Source: a bacterium HR21 (GTDB lineage: Bacteria; Bacteroidota; Ignavibacteria; Kapaibacteriales; HRBIN21). Taken from it: DNA of 64,000 bases. Shown piece by piece: positions 27,135 to 36,986 of this stretch. The stretch covers positions 113,522 through 177,521 of the forward strand of contig BEHX01000004.1 of assembly GCA_002898295.1 (NCBI GenBank). Reading direction: 5' to 3'. The notes beneath the pieces were generated by a model. It was not told the origin of the DNA and searched no databases. It was given only the letters and a program-made list of their open reading frames with translations. Each line of letters starts with the position of its first letter. Positions within the stretch are counted from its first letter, which is position 1. A program made the position numbers and the translations under genes.

Positions 27135-28839
27135 GCACCCCTTCGCGGAGGAAGACCCGGAGCCGCTGTTGTGCCTGCTGGAAGCTGAGTCGGCGAATAC
27201 GGTGCTTGAGAGGGACAATCGCCGCTGGGAGAGTGCTCAATTCCTCAACTCCCAGTCCGACCAGAAGCTCGGTTGCCCCCGCATGGGCAACCAGCTCCCC
27301 GCAGACACCAACGGGGATGCTCCGCCGCCGCGCTGCCTCGACAGCACGCACCATCAAGTGCCAGACTGCCGGATGGAAGGGATCGAAGAATTCGGCAAGA
27401 CGCCCGTGACTGCGGTCTACTGCCAACGTGTACTGCGTCAAGTCGTTCGTCCCGATGCTGAAGAAATCTGCCACGCGTGCTAGCGCATCGGCGCTCAGAG
27501 CTGCCGCCGGCGTTTCGATCATTGCTCCCAGCGGCAGCGATGCCGGGGGAGTCTCCCCGAGCACCTCCAGCTCCCGCGCAACAGCGCCCAGCATATCCCG
27601 TACCTGCTGGAGTTCCGCCCCCGTGTTTACCATCGGCACCAAGATTCGCACGTTACGTGTCCGAGCTGCCCGCAGGATCGCTCGGAGCTGCCCTCGGAGG
27701 AGCTCCGGATGGGCAAGCAGGAAGCGCACACCGCGGAGCCCCAGGGCAGGATTGGGCTCTGTACCATCAGGGTTCTTCTCCCCACCGACATCGAAGAGGC
27801 GGAACGTTACCGGCTGCGGGTAGAAACGCTCGGCAAGCTCTCGGTACCACTGGAACTGCTCCTCCTCGGTCGGGAACCGCCCCAGTTGGAAGAGCAGCAC
27901 TTCCGTACGCACCAGCCCGATTCCCTCAGCGCCAACCAGGAGTGCTTCGTCCACATCCTGCGCTGAGGTGATATTCGCCATAAGCCGGAAGCACCGCCCA
28001 TCGGTGGTCTGCGCCGGAAGCTGGGAGAAACGCCGGAGAACACGACGGCGCCACTCCACGCTATCTCGATGCCGTTCGTAGCGGCGGCGTGTCAGCGGCG
28101 TTGGATTCACAATAACTACCCCGGAGTAGCCATCCACCACCAGAGGATCGCCCTCAGCAATGGCGGACAGAGCCTCGCGCAGCCCGATGACTGCCGGCAG
28201 CTGGAGACTCCGAGCCAGAATTGTCGTGTGCGAGGCAATCCCACCGACAGCCGTTACCAACCCGCACGCCCCTGAACGGTGCAGCAGCACAATCTCCGAG
28301 GGTGTCAGCGCCGAGGCAACGACAACAGCCCCGCTCATACGGCGGTAATCTGTCCGCCGATACCGGAGTGCCGCCAGGAAGCGCTGGAGGAATTGCTCCA
28401 ACTCCATGCCCCGCTCTTGCAAGAGCAGATCGCGTGAGCGACGGAGCTGCCCGATGACCGGCTCCAGAACCTGCTGGACAGCCCCTTCGGCTGAGGCTCC
28501 CGCGGCAATCGCATGCTGGACCTGCTCTTGCAGCACCGGATCGGTGAGGACTCGGAGGTAGCTGTCCACAATGGGAAGGATTCCCGGCGCCTCTGCAGCA
28601 GCTACGACACGGGCTTGCTCCCACTCGGAGCGGAGTACGTCAACCGCGGCACAGTAGCGCTCCCACTCGCTTGCCGGCTCCCTGCTCTTCTCAAGCTGCG
28701 CTCCCGAAGGGCTGAAGAGCACTGCCTGCCCAATGGCAATTCCTGGCGAGGCAGCGATCGCTTTCAGTGCACGTTCCTGCCTACGACTGGCAGCCTCCGC
28801 TGCAGGGGGCACCGCGTACTCGCCGGAGGATCCCTCCAC
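27124..28839 (-). CDS. ptsI: PTS enzyme I (phosphoenolpyruvate-protein phosphotransferase)
   Basis: Enzyme I autophosphorylates from phosphoenolpyruvate and passes the phosphate to HPr. The active-site His lies in GGIASHTTILARS, the PEP-binding barrel motifs are present (DVGGEKNPDG, GLRGVRFLL), and the Cys of GVCGE is intact. The start is uncertain: I place it at the GTG at 28839 (571 residues), because the family N-terminus (AIAASPGIAIG) begins about 25 codons later and no ATG is available between it and the HPr stop; a GTG at 28812 is the alternative. No sugar-specific enzyme II gene is nearby. Confidence 0.92.
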   Translation of the reverse strand: MEGSSGEYAVPPAAEAASRRQERALKAIAASPGIAIGQAVLFSPSGAQLEKSREPASEWERYCAAVDVLRSEWEQARVVAAAEAPGILPIVDSYLRVLTDPVLQEQVQHAIAAGASAEGAVQQVLEPVIGQLRRSRDLLLQERGMELEQFLQRFLAALRYRRTDYRRMSGAVVVASALTPSEIVLLHRSGACGLVTAVGGIASHTTILARSLQLPAVIGLREALSAIAEGDPLVVDGYSGVVIVNPTPLTRRRYERHRDSVEWRRRVLRRFSQLPAQTTDGRCFRLMANITSAQDVDEALLVGAEGIGLVRTEVLLFQLGRFPTEEEQFQWYRELAERFYPQPVTFRLFDVGGEKNPDGTEPNPALGLRGVRFLLAHPELLRGQLRAILRAARTRNVRILVPMVNTGAELQQVRDMLGAVARELEVLGETPPASLPLGAMIETPAAALSADALARVADFFSIGTNDLTQYTLAVDRSHGRLAEFFDPFHPAVWHLMVRAVEAARRRSIPVGVCGELVAHAGATELLVGLGVEELSTLPAAIVPLKHRIRRLSFQQAQQRLRVFLREGVLTT

Positions 28840-28874
28840 GGTCCGTTTCCCCGCTTCCTCTGACAGACCCGGGA

Positions 28875-28883
28875 CAAAAATTA
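28875..28883 (-). promoter_or_regulatory. Weak -7-like box between ptsH and ptsI
   Basis: On the minus strand TAATTTTTG (one base longer than TAnnTTTG) lies 35 bases before the proposed ptsI start. It may give ptsI its own promoter. Confidence 0.25.
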
Positions 28884-28906
28884 CACGTTCGCCCGCATCT
28901 ACAACC

Positions 28907-29170
28907 CTACCCGTCGCTTCCCCGCTGGAGGAATTCCACAATGTGCTGGACAGCTTCGGCAGCCTCTTCCCCTTCTGCCCGGACCAGGAGCTCACAGCCC
29001 GGCTCCGCTGCCAAGCTCAGAAGCCCGAGAGCGCTGGTGGCATCCACTGCATGGCCATCCCGTACCAGCTCGACACGTGCGGCAAAACGCGCCGCCAGCG
29101 CCGCCAGCTCTGCCGCTGGGCGCGCATGCAACCCCATGGGGAGCCGTACCGTAACGCGCTGTTCAACCAT
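28907..29170 (-). CDS. ptsH: HPr phosphocarrier protein
   Basis: The 87-residue HPr has His15 in GLHARPA, the phosphorylation site for enzyme I, and Ser46 in ATSALGLLSL, the regulatory serine used by HPr kinase. Both fall at the canonical positions. It lies just upstream of ptsI. With no permease genes in sight the pair more likely serves regulation than sugar uptake; hprK is not in the window. Confidence 0.95.
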   Translation of the reverse strand: MVEQRVTVRLPMGLHARPAAELAALAARFAARVELVRDGHAVDATSALGLLSLAAEPGCELLVRAEGEEAAEAVQHIVEFLQRGSDG

Positions 29171-29208
29171 CCCGGCAGCCCAGCATCGGACTCGGTGACG
29201 AACAAACC

Positions 29209-30507
29209 TCACCTCCGGTGCACCTCCGGCACCACAACCAAGGAGCGCCACACGCCAAACGCCGTCCGGTAGAGCAGCACCCATGGGGCGGTGCTCCCTG
29301 ACGGCAATGCCGCCGACCAATGCCCACTTCCTGGTGGCACAGGGAATCGCACCAGCTCCTGTCCCAGAAGCGTATACACACAGAGCCAGCCCGGAGAACG
29401 CCGCCAGCCCTCTACCCAGACCTGCCCGTCCTGCACGCCCATCCGGAGCGCGGCTGCCTCCGGCTCTGAGACACCAAGCCCGGAGAGCTCCAGCCGCCGC
29501 CACTCCCCCGACCGCGTCCGGTACTCCACTTCTGCATAACAGACTTGCCCGTCTCCGAACACCTCCACCACACCTCCCCCAGTGCTCGTACAGGCAAAAG
29601 CACAGAGGGAATCTCCGACAAATATCACCGGAACCGCCCCCGAGAACCGAACCCCAGTCAGAGAGCTTCCTGCACATGGGACATAGATGCCGACCACCAC
29701 TGCCGCTTCGGGCGGGATATACCCCCGGAACAGACACGGACCGGTCGGCTCCTGCCCAGCAGGCTCACCCGCGTGCACCAGCGTCCCGGTCCGGCTCATC
29801 CCGTAATTCTGCAAGACAACCGCCAGATCACGGACCGTCACAATTCCATTCCCATCGCAATCAGCGTAGGTCGCCGGCGGCTCTGCCCAGGCACGCACGC
29901 GCTGCGGGAGCCACTCCACGCTGGCGGGGACCCGCCGGTATCCGGAGGTAGCCCGGTACGCGTAGAGACCCACCACAGCCACATCGCGCGTATCCACCAC
30001 GCCGTCATCATTGGCATCACCAGGCCAGACCTCCACGTACCCGTGAACTGGCAGCGTAAGCGTCACAGGACTGAGGACAGACAGGCTGTCAATCCCCAGC
30101 ACCCACCCCTGCGCTGTCCGAAACTGCACGATACTCCCATGTGCCGCCTCAGCAGACACCACGAACTCCAGCGTTGCAAGGCGCAGTGTATCGCGCCCGA
30201 CACCCAGGGAGAGGGCACTGACATCAACCCACCCCTCTGCAGAAGCCGTATCCACCCCGGCAATGACGAGCGTCTGCCCTCGCGAGAAATCTGCCGGTTC
30301 CCAGCCGGCAAAGGACAGCACTGCTGGTGGGCTATAGGCAAGTCGGCACCCGCCGCCGAGCAGGAGATGCCCCGCCACGCGAATGGTCAGGCGTACCCGC
30401 TCCCCAGCGGTCAAAAACAGCGGACCTCCATCGTCACGGAGCAGCTCCAGCGATTGCCCCCATGCCAGAATGCTTGCCACAACCACCCATATTCCCTGAC
30501 GCCACAT
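29209..30507 (-). CDS. Secreted protein with two dockerin-like calcium repeats and probable T9SS C-terminus
   Basis: The 432-residue product has a signal peptide (GIWVVVASILAWGQS) and a cohesin-like/beta-sandwich N-terminal half. Two type-I dockerin-like calcium loops follow, DANDDGVVDTRD and DCDGNGIVTVRD, separated by about 40 residues. The C-terminus (VYTLLGQEL, then APWVLLYRT) resembles a type IX sorting domain. The ATG at 30507 is chosen over a GTG three codons earlier. The protein sits between lspA and ptsH on the same strand, an odd place for a secreted protein. Partner and function are unknown. Confidence 0.75.
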   Translation of the reverse strand: MWRQGIWVVVASILAWGQSLELLRDDGGPLFLTAGERVRLTIRVAGHLLLGGGCRLAYSPPAVLSFAGWEPADFSRGQTLVIAGVDTASAEGWVDVSALSLGVGRDTLRLATLEFVVSAEAAHGSIVQFRTAQGWVLGIDSLSVLSPVTLTLPVHGYVEVWPGDANDDGVVDTRDVAVVGLYAYRATSGYRRVPASVEWLPQRVRAWAEPPATYADCDGNGIVTVRDLAVVLQNYGMSRTGTLVHAGEPAGQEPTGPCLFRGYIPPEAAVVVGIYVPCAGSSLTGVRFSGAVPVIFVGDSLCAFACTSTGGGVVEVFGDGQVCYAEVEYRTRSGEWRRLELSGLGVSEPEAAALRMGVQDGQVWVEGWRRSPGWLCVYTLLGQELVRFPVPPGSGHWSAALPSGSTAPWVLLYRTAFGVWRSLVVVPEVHRR

Positions 30508-30561
30508 AGGCAACACTCCAGCGATACTCCGCAGAGAGCTTTCCCAATTCCAATGCCAGAC

Positions 30562-31131
30562 TCAGCGTGCCCGCTGACGGAGGAGCTGCCGAAGTGGCGG
30601 CAAATGGCGGTGGAAGAGCAGCAGCAAGAGGATGCCGACCGTAATGCAGGCATCCGCAACATTGAAGGCAGGCCAGCGCGTGTAGTGGCGTCCGAAGAGG
30701 GTGAAGTCGGGAAATTCCACGTCAATGAAATCCACCACATTCCCCTGCAGCAGAGGCGCTTCGCCGTAGAGCACCCCATAGAAGGCGCGGTCAATCAAGT
30801 TCCCCGTGGCTCCAGCAAAGAGCAGCACAACCCCCAGCCGTGCCCAGAAAGGCACCTCTGCCGGCAGGCGGGAGAGTATCCATCCGAGCACCAGGCTTAC
30901 AGCCAGCGAGAAGAGCGTCAGCGCCACCTTTGCCCCGCCAACCGAGAAGCCGAAAGCGATGCCGGGATTTTCCACGAACGTAATCCGCACCCACTCCCCT
31001 AGCACGGGGATGCTCTCCCCGAGCTGCATGCCCGGATGCACAAGTGGTCCAATCTGAATGCCCTTGACCGCAAGCTTGGTGCTTTGGTCCAGCAGCAGGA
31101 GGATAGCGGCAATGAGCCACTCGCGGCGCAC
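30562..31131 (-). CDS. lspA: Lipoprotein signal peptidase II
   Basis: The 189-residue inner-membrane aspartyl protease removes signal peptides from prolipoproteins. Four membrane segments are visible. The catalytic Asp residues lie in NVVDFIDV and FNVADACI, and NLIDR is conserved. The GTG at 31131 was chosen because AGGGA sits upstream and the first membrane helix (LIAAILLLLDQ) follows at once; an ATG-started longer frame reads through the dksA-like gene. It follows ileS and the dksA-like gene, a known order in Bacteroidota and Chlorobi. Confidence 0.96.
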   Translation of the reverse strand: MRREWLIAAILLLLDQSTKLAVKGIQIGPLVHPGMQLGESIPVLGEWVRITFVENPGIAFGFSVGGAKVALTLFSLAVSLVLGWILSRLPAEVPFWARLGVVLLFAGATGNLIDRAFYGVLYGEAPLLQGNVVDFIDVEFPDFTLFGRHYTRWPAFNVADACITVGILLLLLFHRHLPPLRQLLRQRAR

Positions 31132-31150
31132 GTGTGTCCCTGCGGTGCTA

Positions 31151-31759
31151 TTACTCCTGCAAGGCTTTTGCTGCATGGAGCGGGATAATGCGATCGACCC
31201 CGTCTTCAGGGCAGCGATGGTGAATCTTCCACGAGGCAGAAAGCGTCGTAATCGGCACCGCCATGAGGCGCTCTTTGGCAATCAGGATGCCACACTTGCG
31301 GCAGATACCGTAAGTCTTGTTGTCGATGCGCTTGAGCGCTTCGTCGAGCTTCTGCAAGTAAGCGGTCAGGCGTTGAATCTGCGCATACGTCCGCTCCCGT
31401 TCCCAGGCTTCTGCCCCCTGCTCGGCAGGATGGAGCGCGAAGATGCCACCCTCTTCGATGTAGTTGAAGCTGTTCAGGTCTTCCAGTCGCTCCCGGAGCA
31501 GGCGCAGCTCTTCGAGCGTCTTCTGCTTTTCCTTCAGGACGATTTGCCGGAACATCTCCAGCTCTTCGTCCGAGTAGCGTACTTTCGGGGTGCTTGGCGC
31601 CGAGCCGACGGGCTGACTTGCTGCAGGCTGAGCCGATTGCGTCTGCGGCGCTTTCGCCCGAGAAGAGCGCGCCTGTTCTTTGGTCGGCGTCTGCGCTCTC
31701 GCTGCCGGCTGTGCTTGTGCCTTGGTCGCTTTCGCACCTTGCCGTTTCTTGGTTGCCAT
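31151..31759 (-). CDS. DksA/TraR-type zinc-finger regulator
   Basis: The 202-residue protein has a basic, Ala/Gln/Lys-rich N-terminal tail of about 60 residues. A coiled-coil region (DEELEMFRQIVLKEK) and a DksA-type C-terminal finger follow: YGICRKCG and then AKERLMAVPITTLSASW. The second Cys pair of the C4 finger is absent (LSASW in place of LCxxC), as in many Bacteroidota homologues; one Cys occurs later in HHRC. Relatives bind RNA polymerase through the secondary channel and modulate rRNA and stress promoters. It starts five bases after ileS. Confidence 0.88.
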   Translation of the reverse strand: MATKKRQGAKATKAQAQPAARAQTPTKEQARSSRAKAPQTQSAQPAASQPVGSAPSTPKVRYSDEELEMFRQIVLKEKQKTLEELRLLRERLEDLNSFNYIEEGGIFALHPAEQGAEAWERERTYAQIQRLTAYLQKLDEALKRIDNKTYGICRKCGILIAKERLMAVPITTLSASWKIHHRCPEDGVDRIIPLHAAKALQE

Positions 31760-31764
31760 CGCGT

Positions 31765-34700
31765 TCAGGCTCCTTTGTCCGATTGACTGGTAGAGAGGCG
31801 CTCGACACAGATGGTTGCACGGTAGCCATTGACCTCAACAGGCTGCCCTGAAGGGCAGGGAGCAAAAATAAGGCTTTCAGCCAGAGTCTCCCGCTGCACG
31901 TAATCACGGAGCGCTTCCACCGCCTGCTGCAGCTCTGGCGGAGCTGAGCAGACGATGCGAATGCGGTCGGTGACCTCAAGCCCGGCTTGTTTGCGCAGGT
32001 TCTGCACCCAGAAGACGAACTCCCGCACCAGACCTTCGCGGCGCAGCTCTTCGTCCAGTGTCGTATCGAGGGCAACGGTGATCTCCCCTTCGCTTGCCAC
32101 CAGCCATCCTTCGATTTCCTGGCTCCGGAGTTCGATGTCGTCTGGACCCAGCTCGAGCAGTTCGCCTTCTAGCTGGACAACCAGCCGTCCTGTTTCGTGG
32201 AAGCGGCGCAGCTCGTCTTGAGACAGTGATGCCAGGAGGCGCTCCAGGTGTGCCATGCGTTTCCCCAGCTGTTTGCCCAGCTTGCGATAGTTCGGCTTCG
32301 CGCTCCAGGAGACGACCTCTACCTCGGGCGGGAGGAATTCGATGGACTTCACATTGACCTCGTCGAGGATGAGCCGTTCCACGGAGCGGATCTCGCGCTG
32401 CTGTCCCGGGAGTGCCGGGATGAGAATCCGTCGCAGAGGCTGTCGCGTTTTGATGCGAGCCCGTTCGCGCAGCCGCCGCACCAGCGAAGCAATCTGGCGT
32501 GCCAGTTCCATACGGCGCTCCAGCTCGGGTTGACGCAGCTCCAGCTGCGGTTCGAGCATGTCGAGCAAATGCACCGACAGCGGCTCCTCTGGACGACGCA
32601 GGCGCTGGTAGAGGACCTCTGCCAAGAACGGCGCTGCCGGCGCCATCATCGTGCAGATTCCCCGCAAGACTGTGTACAATGTCTGGTACGCCGCGAGCTT
32701 GTCCCGGTCGTGCTCCCCTTTCCAGAAGCGGCGTCGATTGCGCCGCACATACCAGTTGGAGACATCCTCCAGCACGAAGTCCTGCAGCAAGCGCACGGCT
32801 TCGGTCAACTCGTACGCCTCCATTGCCTGCCGGTACTGGAGGGCAACGGAGTGCAGTCGCGAGAGCACCCAGCGGTCGATGTCCGGACGTTCGGTCACAG
32901 GCACCTCAGGCTCTGTGCCAGAGAAGCCATCGATTCGGGCGTAGAGCGCAAAGAAGTTGTAGACGTTGGTCAAAGCTCGCAGGAAGTTCGCGACCACCGT
33001 GCGCTCGATCTCCTCCTCGTTGAACAGCATCGGCTTCCACGGCGGGTTGGCTGCCAAGAGGTACCAGCGCACGGCGTCAGCCCCGTAGCGCTCAATGACC
33101 GCGAAGGGGTCTACAACATTGCCCTTCGACTTCGACATCTTCACCCCGTGCTTGTCCAAGATAAGCTCATTGACCACCACGGAGCGGAACGCCGGCTGAT
33201 CGAAGAGCACGGTCGCCAGATTGTGCAGCGTATAGAACCAGCCCCGCGTTTGGTCCACCCCTTCGGCGATGAAATCCGCAGGGAACTGCTCAGCGAAGAG
33301 CTCGCGGTTCTCAAAAGGATAATGGAACTGCGCAAAGGGCATAGCGCCGGAGTCGAACCAGACGTCTACCACTTCCGGGGTACGGCGAAAGAGCTTTCCC
33401 TGACGCACGAAGACAACCCGGTCCACAAAGGGGCGATGTAAGTCCAGCTCCACCCCTTGTTGGAGCGCTTCCGGCAGCGGCACACGGCGTCCATCGGGAA
33501 ACTCGTAAAGCCCTTGTAGGAGTTCAGCAATCGAGCCGATGGCGAACATCTCCGTGCCATCCTCGCTGATCCAAATCGGTAAGGGCGTGCCCCAGTAGCG
33601 ATCCCGAGACAGCGCCCACTCCTTGACCTCCCGCAGCCAATTACCGAAGCGCCCGGCACCAATCTCCGGCGGTTGCCAGCGAATCTGCTCGTTGAGCTCC
33701 AACATCCGCTCCCGGTAGGCAGGCGACCTCAAAAACCAGGACTGCCGAGCATAGTACATGACGGGATTGCCCGTGCGCCAGCAGTGTGGGTAGGTGTGCA
33801 CGTAATCGAAGGTTGCCCGGTAGAGTTTCCCCATGCGGCGCAGAGCAGCCACAATCTCGCGGTCTGCCCCTTCTTCGACTCGGTCGTTGTAGCGGAAGGT
33901 CTTGATTGCCCGCCCGGCAAATTCCCGAATCTCTTCGGTAAAATGCCCATCCGGCGTGACCGGTTGCAGGAGCGGTAGCCCGTACTGCTTTCCCAGCTCG
34001 AAATCCTCCACCCCGAAGGCGGGAGCAATGTGCACAACGCCCGTCCCTTCCTCCGTGCTGACAAATTCCGCCGGCAGTACAGTCAATGCGTGCGGGTACT
34101 GTTCCCGGTCAATTGGGATATCGGGGAAAATTTGCTCGTAGACCGTGCCGACCAGCTCTGCCCCGGAGAAGCGCTGGAGGACTACACTGTCTCCCTCTAG
34201 GACTGCCAGACGTGCCTCTGCCAGCACAAGCTCCTCGATGTGCTCCTCTCCGTCGAGCGTGCGCCGATTCCGTACCCGGACGTAGGGAATCTCGGGATGC
34301 ACCGCCAATGCTGCATTGCCAAAGAGCGTCCACGGCGTTGTTGTCCATACCAGGAATGCTGCTCCCTCCAGCCCGGGATGACTCGGCTGGAGAATGCGCA
34401 CCCGGAGGAAGACGCTCGGATCGCGCACCTCTTTGTATCCCAGCGCCAGCTCGTGTGAACTGAGAGGGGTCTCAATCGTCGGCGATTGCGGCACGACCTT
34501 GAAGCCCCGGTAAATCAGCCCTCGGTCGAAGAGCTGCTTGAGCGCCCACCAGAGCGACTCGATGTACTGGTTGGAGCACGTGATGTAGGCCCCATCCATG
34601 TCAATCCAGTAACCCATCCGGCGGGTCAGGCTCCGCCAGCCGCCTTCCATCTCAATATGGTGCCAGACCAGCTCTTTGCACGCCCGATTGAAGTGCTCGA

Positions 34701-35043
34701 TCCCGTACCGGGTCTCGATTTCGCGCTTGTTGGCAATCCCCAGCTGCTGCTCGACTGCTAACTCGATAGGCAGTCCATGACAATCCCAGCCCGCTTGCCG
34801 CCGCACGTAGTAGCCGCACATAGTCTTATAGCGGCACACCATGTCCTTGATGGTACGCGCCATGACATGGTGAATCCCCGGCTTCCCGTTGACCGTCGGG
34901 GGACCTTCGTAGAAGCGGAAGCGCGGCGCGTGCTGGCGCTGCTGCAGCGAGCGCTCAAAGATGCGCTCCTGTTCCCAGAACTGCAGCACTTGCTGCTCCA
35001 GTTCCGGGTAGTGCGGTTGCTCAGGCAACTGTTCCAGCCACAT
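31765..35043 (-). CDS. ileS: Isoleucyl-tRNA synthetase
   Basis: The 1092-residue class I synthetase charges tRNA-Ile. A HIGH-type motif (GIHHVMA) lies near the N-terminus. The CP1 editing domain, the KMSKS loop in KMSKSKGN and a long C-terminal anticodon-binding region complete it. Length and C-terminal extension fit the eukaryote-like (type 2) IleS group. The ATG at 35043 follows GGGAGAG and begins the conserved N-terminus; an upstream frame to 35163 is non-conserved. It heads the ileS-dksA-lspA cluster. Confidence 0.97.
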   Translation of the reverse strand: MWLEQLPEQPHYPELEQQVLQFWEQERIFERSLQQRQHAPRFRFYEGPPTVNGKPGIHHVMARTIKDMVCRYKTMCGYYVRRQAGWDCHGLPIELAVEQQLGIANKREIETRYGIEHFNRACKELVWHHIEMEGGWRSLTRRMGYWIDMDGAYITCSNQYIESLWWALKQLFDRGLIYRGFKVVPQSPTIETPLSSHELALGYKEVRDPSVFLRVRILQPSHPGLEGAAFLVWTTTPWTLFGNAALAVHPEIPYVRVRNRRTLDGEEHIEELVLAEARLAVLEGDSVVLQRFSGAELVGTVYEQIFPDIPIDREQYPHALTVLPAEFVSTEEGTGVVHIAPAFGVEDFELGKQYGLPLLQPVTPDGHFTEEIREFAGRAIKTFRYNDRVEEGADREIVAALRRMGKLYRATFDYVHTYPHCWRTGNPVMYYARQSWFLRSPAYRERMLELNEQIRWQPPEIGAGRFGNWLREVKEWALSRDRYWGTPLPIWISEDGTEMFAIGSIAELLQGLYEFPDGRRVPLPEALQQGVELDLHRPFVDRVVFVRQGKLFRRTPEVVDVWFDSGAMPFAQFHYPFENRELFAEQFPADFIAEGVDQTRGWFYTLHNLATVLFDQPAFRSVVVNELILDKHGVKMSKSKGNVVDPFAVIERYGADAVRWYLLAANPPWKPMLFNEEEIERTVVANFLRALTNVYNFFALYARIDGFSGTEPEVPVTERPDIDRWVLSRLHSVALQYRQAMEAYELTEAVRLLQDFVLEDVSNWYVRRNRRRFWKGEHDRDKLAAYQTLYTVLRGICTMMAPAAPFLAEVLYQRLRRPEEPLSVHLLDMLEPQLELRQPELERRMELARQIASLVRRLRERARIKTRQPLRRILIPALPGQQREIRSVERLILDEVNVKSIEFLPPEVEVVSWSAKPNYRKLGKQLGKRMAHLERLLASLSQDELRRFHETGRLVVQLEGELLELGPDDIELRSQEIEGWLVASEGEITVALDTTLDEELRREGLVREFVFWVQNLRKQAGLEVTDRIRIVCSAPPELQQAVEALRDYVQRETLAESLIFAPCPSGQPVEVNGYRATICVERLSTSQSDKGA

Positions 35044-35052
35044 CAGCTCTCC

Positions 35053-35067
35053 CGTGCTCAGAGCACG
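35053..35067. promoter_or_regulatory. 15-base palindrome in the ileS leader/promoter
   Basis: CGTGCTC-A-GAGCACG is a perfect 7-bp inverted repeat with one central base. It abuts the -7-like box at 35068-35075 and lies just ahead of the ileS ribosome-binding site. It is a candidate operator or a short 5' hairpin (5-bp stem). Confidence 0.4.
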
Positions 35068-35075
35068 CAATTTTA
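35068..35075 (-). promoter_or_regulatory. Putative -7 element for ileS
   Basis: On the minus strand the sequence reads TAAAATTG, one mismatch from TAnnTTTG, 24 bases before the ATG at 35043. Confidence 0.4.
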
Positions 35076-35118
35076 GCACTTTCGCTGCAGACCGTTCCAT
35101 GGTGTGGTCTTGGCAGCA

Positions 35119-35126
35119 TAATTTCG
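35119..35126 (+). promoter_or_regulatory. Putative -7 element for the thioesterase gene
   Basis: TAATTTCG, one mismatch from TAnnTTTG, lies 27 bases before the ATG at 35154. Confidence 0.4.
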
Positions 35127-35153
35127 CTTGGTCTTCCAAGTCCTGCACCGGAG

Positions 35154-35594
35154 ATGGATGCACCCAACCCTCGCTTCCGTGAGGTTATCGCAGCTGCCCT
35201 CAAGGGACAGCGTCTGATGCAGTATCTGGGCTGCGAACTGCTCCACCTTGAGCCAGGCTCTGCCATTGCCGAAGTCACACTGCAGGAACACCACCAGCAG
35301 CAGCTCGGCATCGTGCACGGCGGGCTTATTGCAACGCTTGCCGACGTTGCCGCTGGCTTTGCCAGCTTTACCCTCACCCCAGCCGGTCTGCAGCCCGTGA
35401 CCGCCGAGCTCCACGTGCTCTTCTTCCAGCCGGGTCGGGGAGAGCGGCTGCGCGCCATCGGACGCGTCCTCCATGCTGGCAACCGACTCCACTTCGCCGA
35501 AGCCCGCATTGTCTGCCTCCAGAATGGGACCGAAACCCTCATCGCACAGGCAACCTCTACCCTGGCGCTGATCCGCGTCGGCAATCCAGATTGA
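35154..35594 (+). CDS. PaaI-like hot-dog fold thioesterase
   Basis: The 146-residue hot-dog thioesterase has the PaaI/YbgC-type signature QLGIVHGGLIATLADVAAG, in which HGG and the following Asp shape the active site. It hydrolyses acyl-CoA thioesters; true PaaI members relieve CoA trapping during phenylacetate breakdown. The presence of paaABCD and paaN elsewhere in the window makes a role there possible, but many PaaI-like enzymes act on other substrates. It stands in front of clpB, 60 bases away. Confidence 0.88.
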   Translation: MDAPNPRFREVIAAALKGQRLMQYLGCELLHLEPGSAIAEVTLQEHHQQQLGIVHGGLIATLADVAAGFASFTLTPAGLQPVTAELHVLFFQPGRGERLRAIGRVLHAGNRLHFAEARIVCLQNGTETLIAQATSTLALIRVGNPD

Positions 35595-35654
35595 AGACCG
35601 AATCCCGCTGGCTGTTCGTCTTCTGTCCCGGAGTCTTACAGCGCGTCTTTGCCC

Positions 35655-36972
<1,318 letters not shown>

Positions 36973-36986
<14 letters not shown>

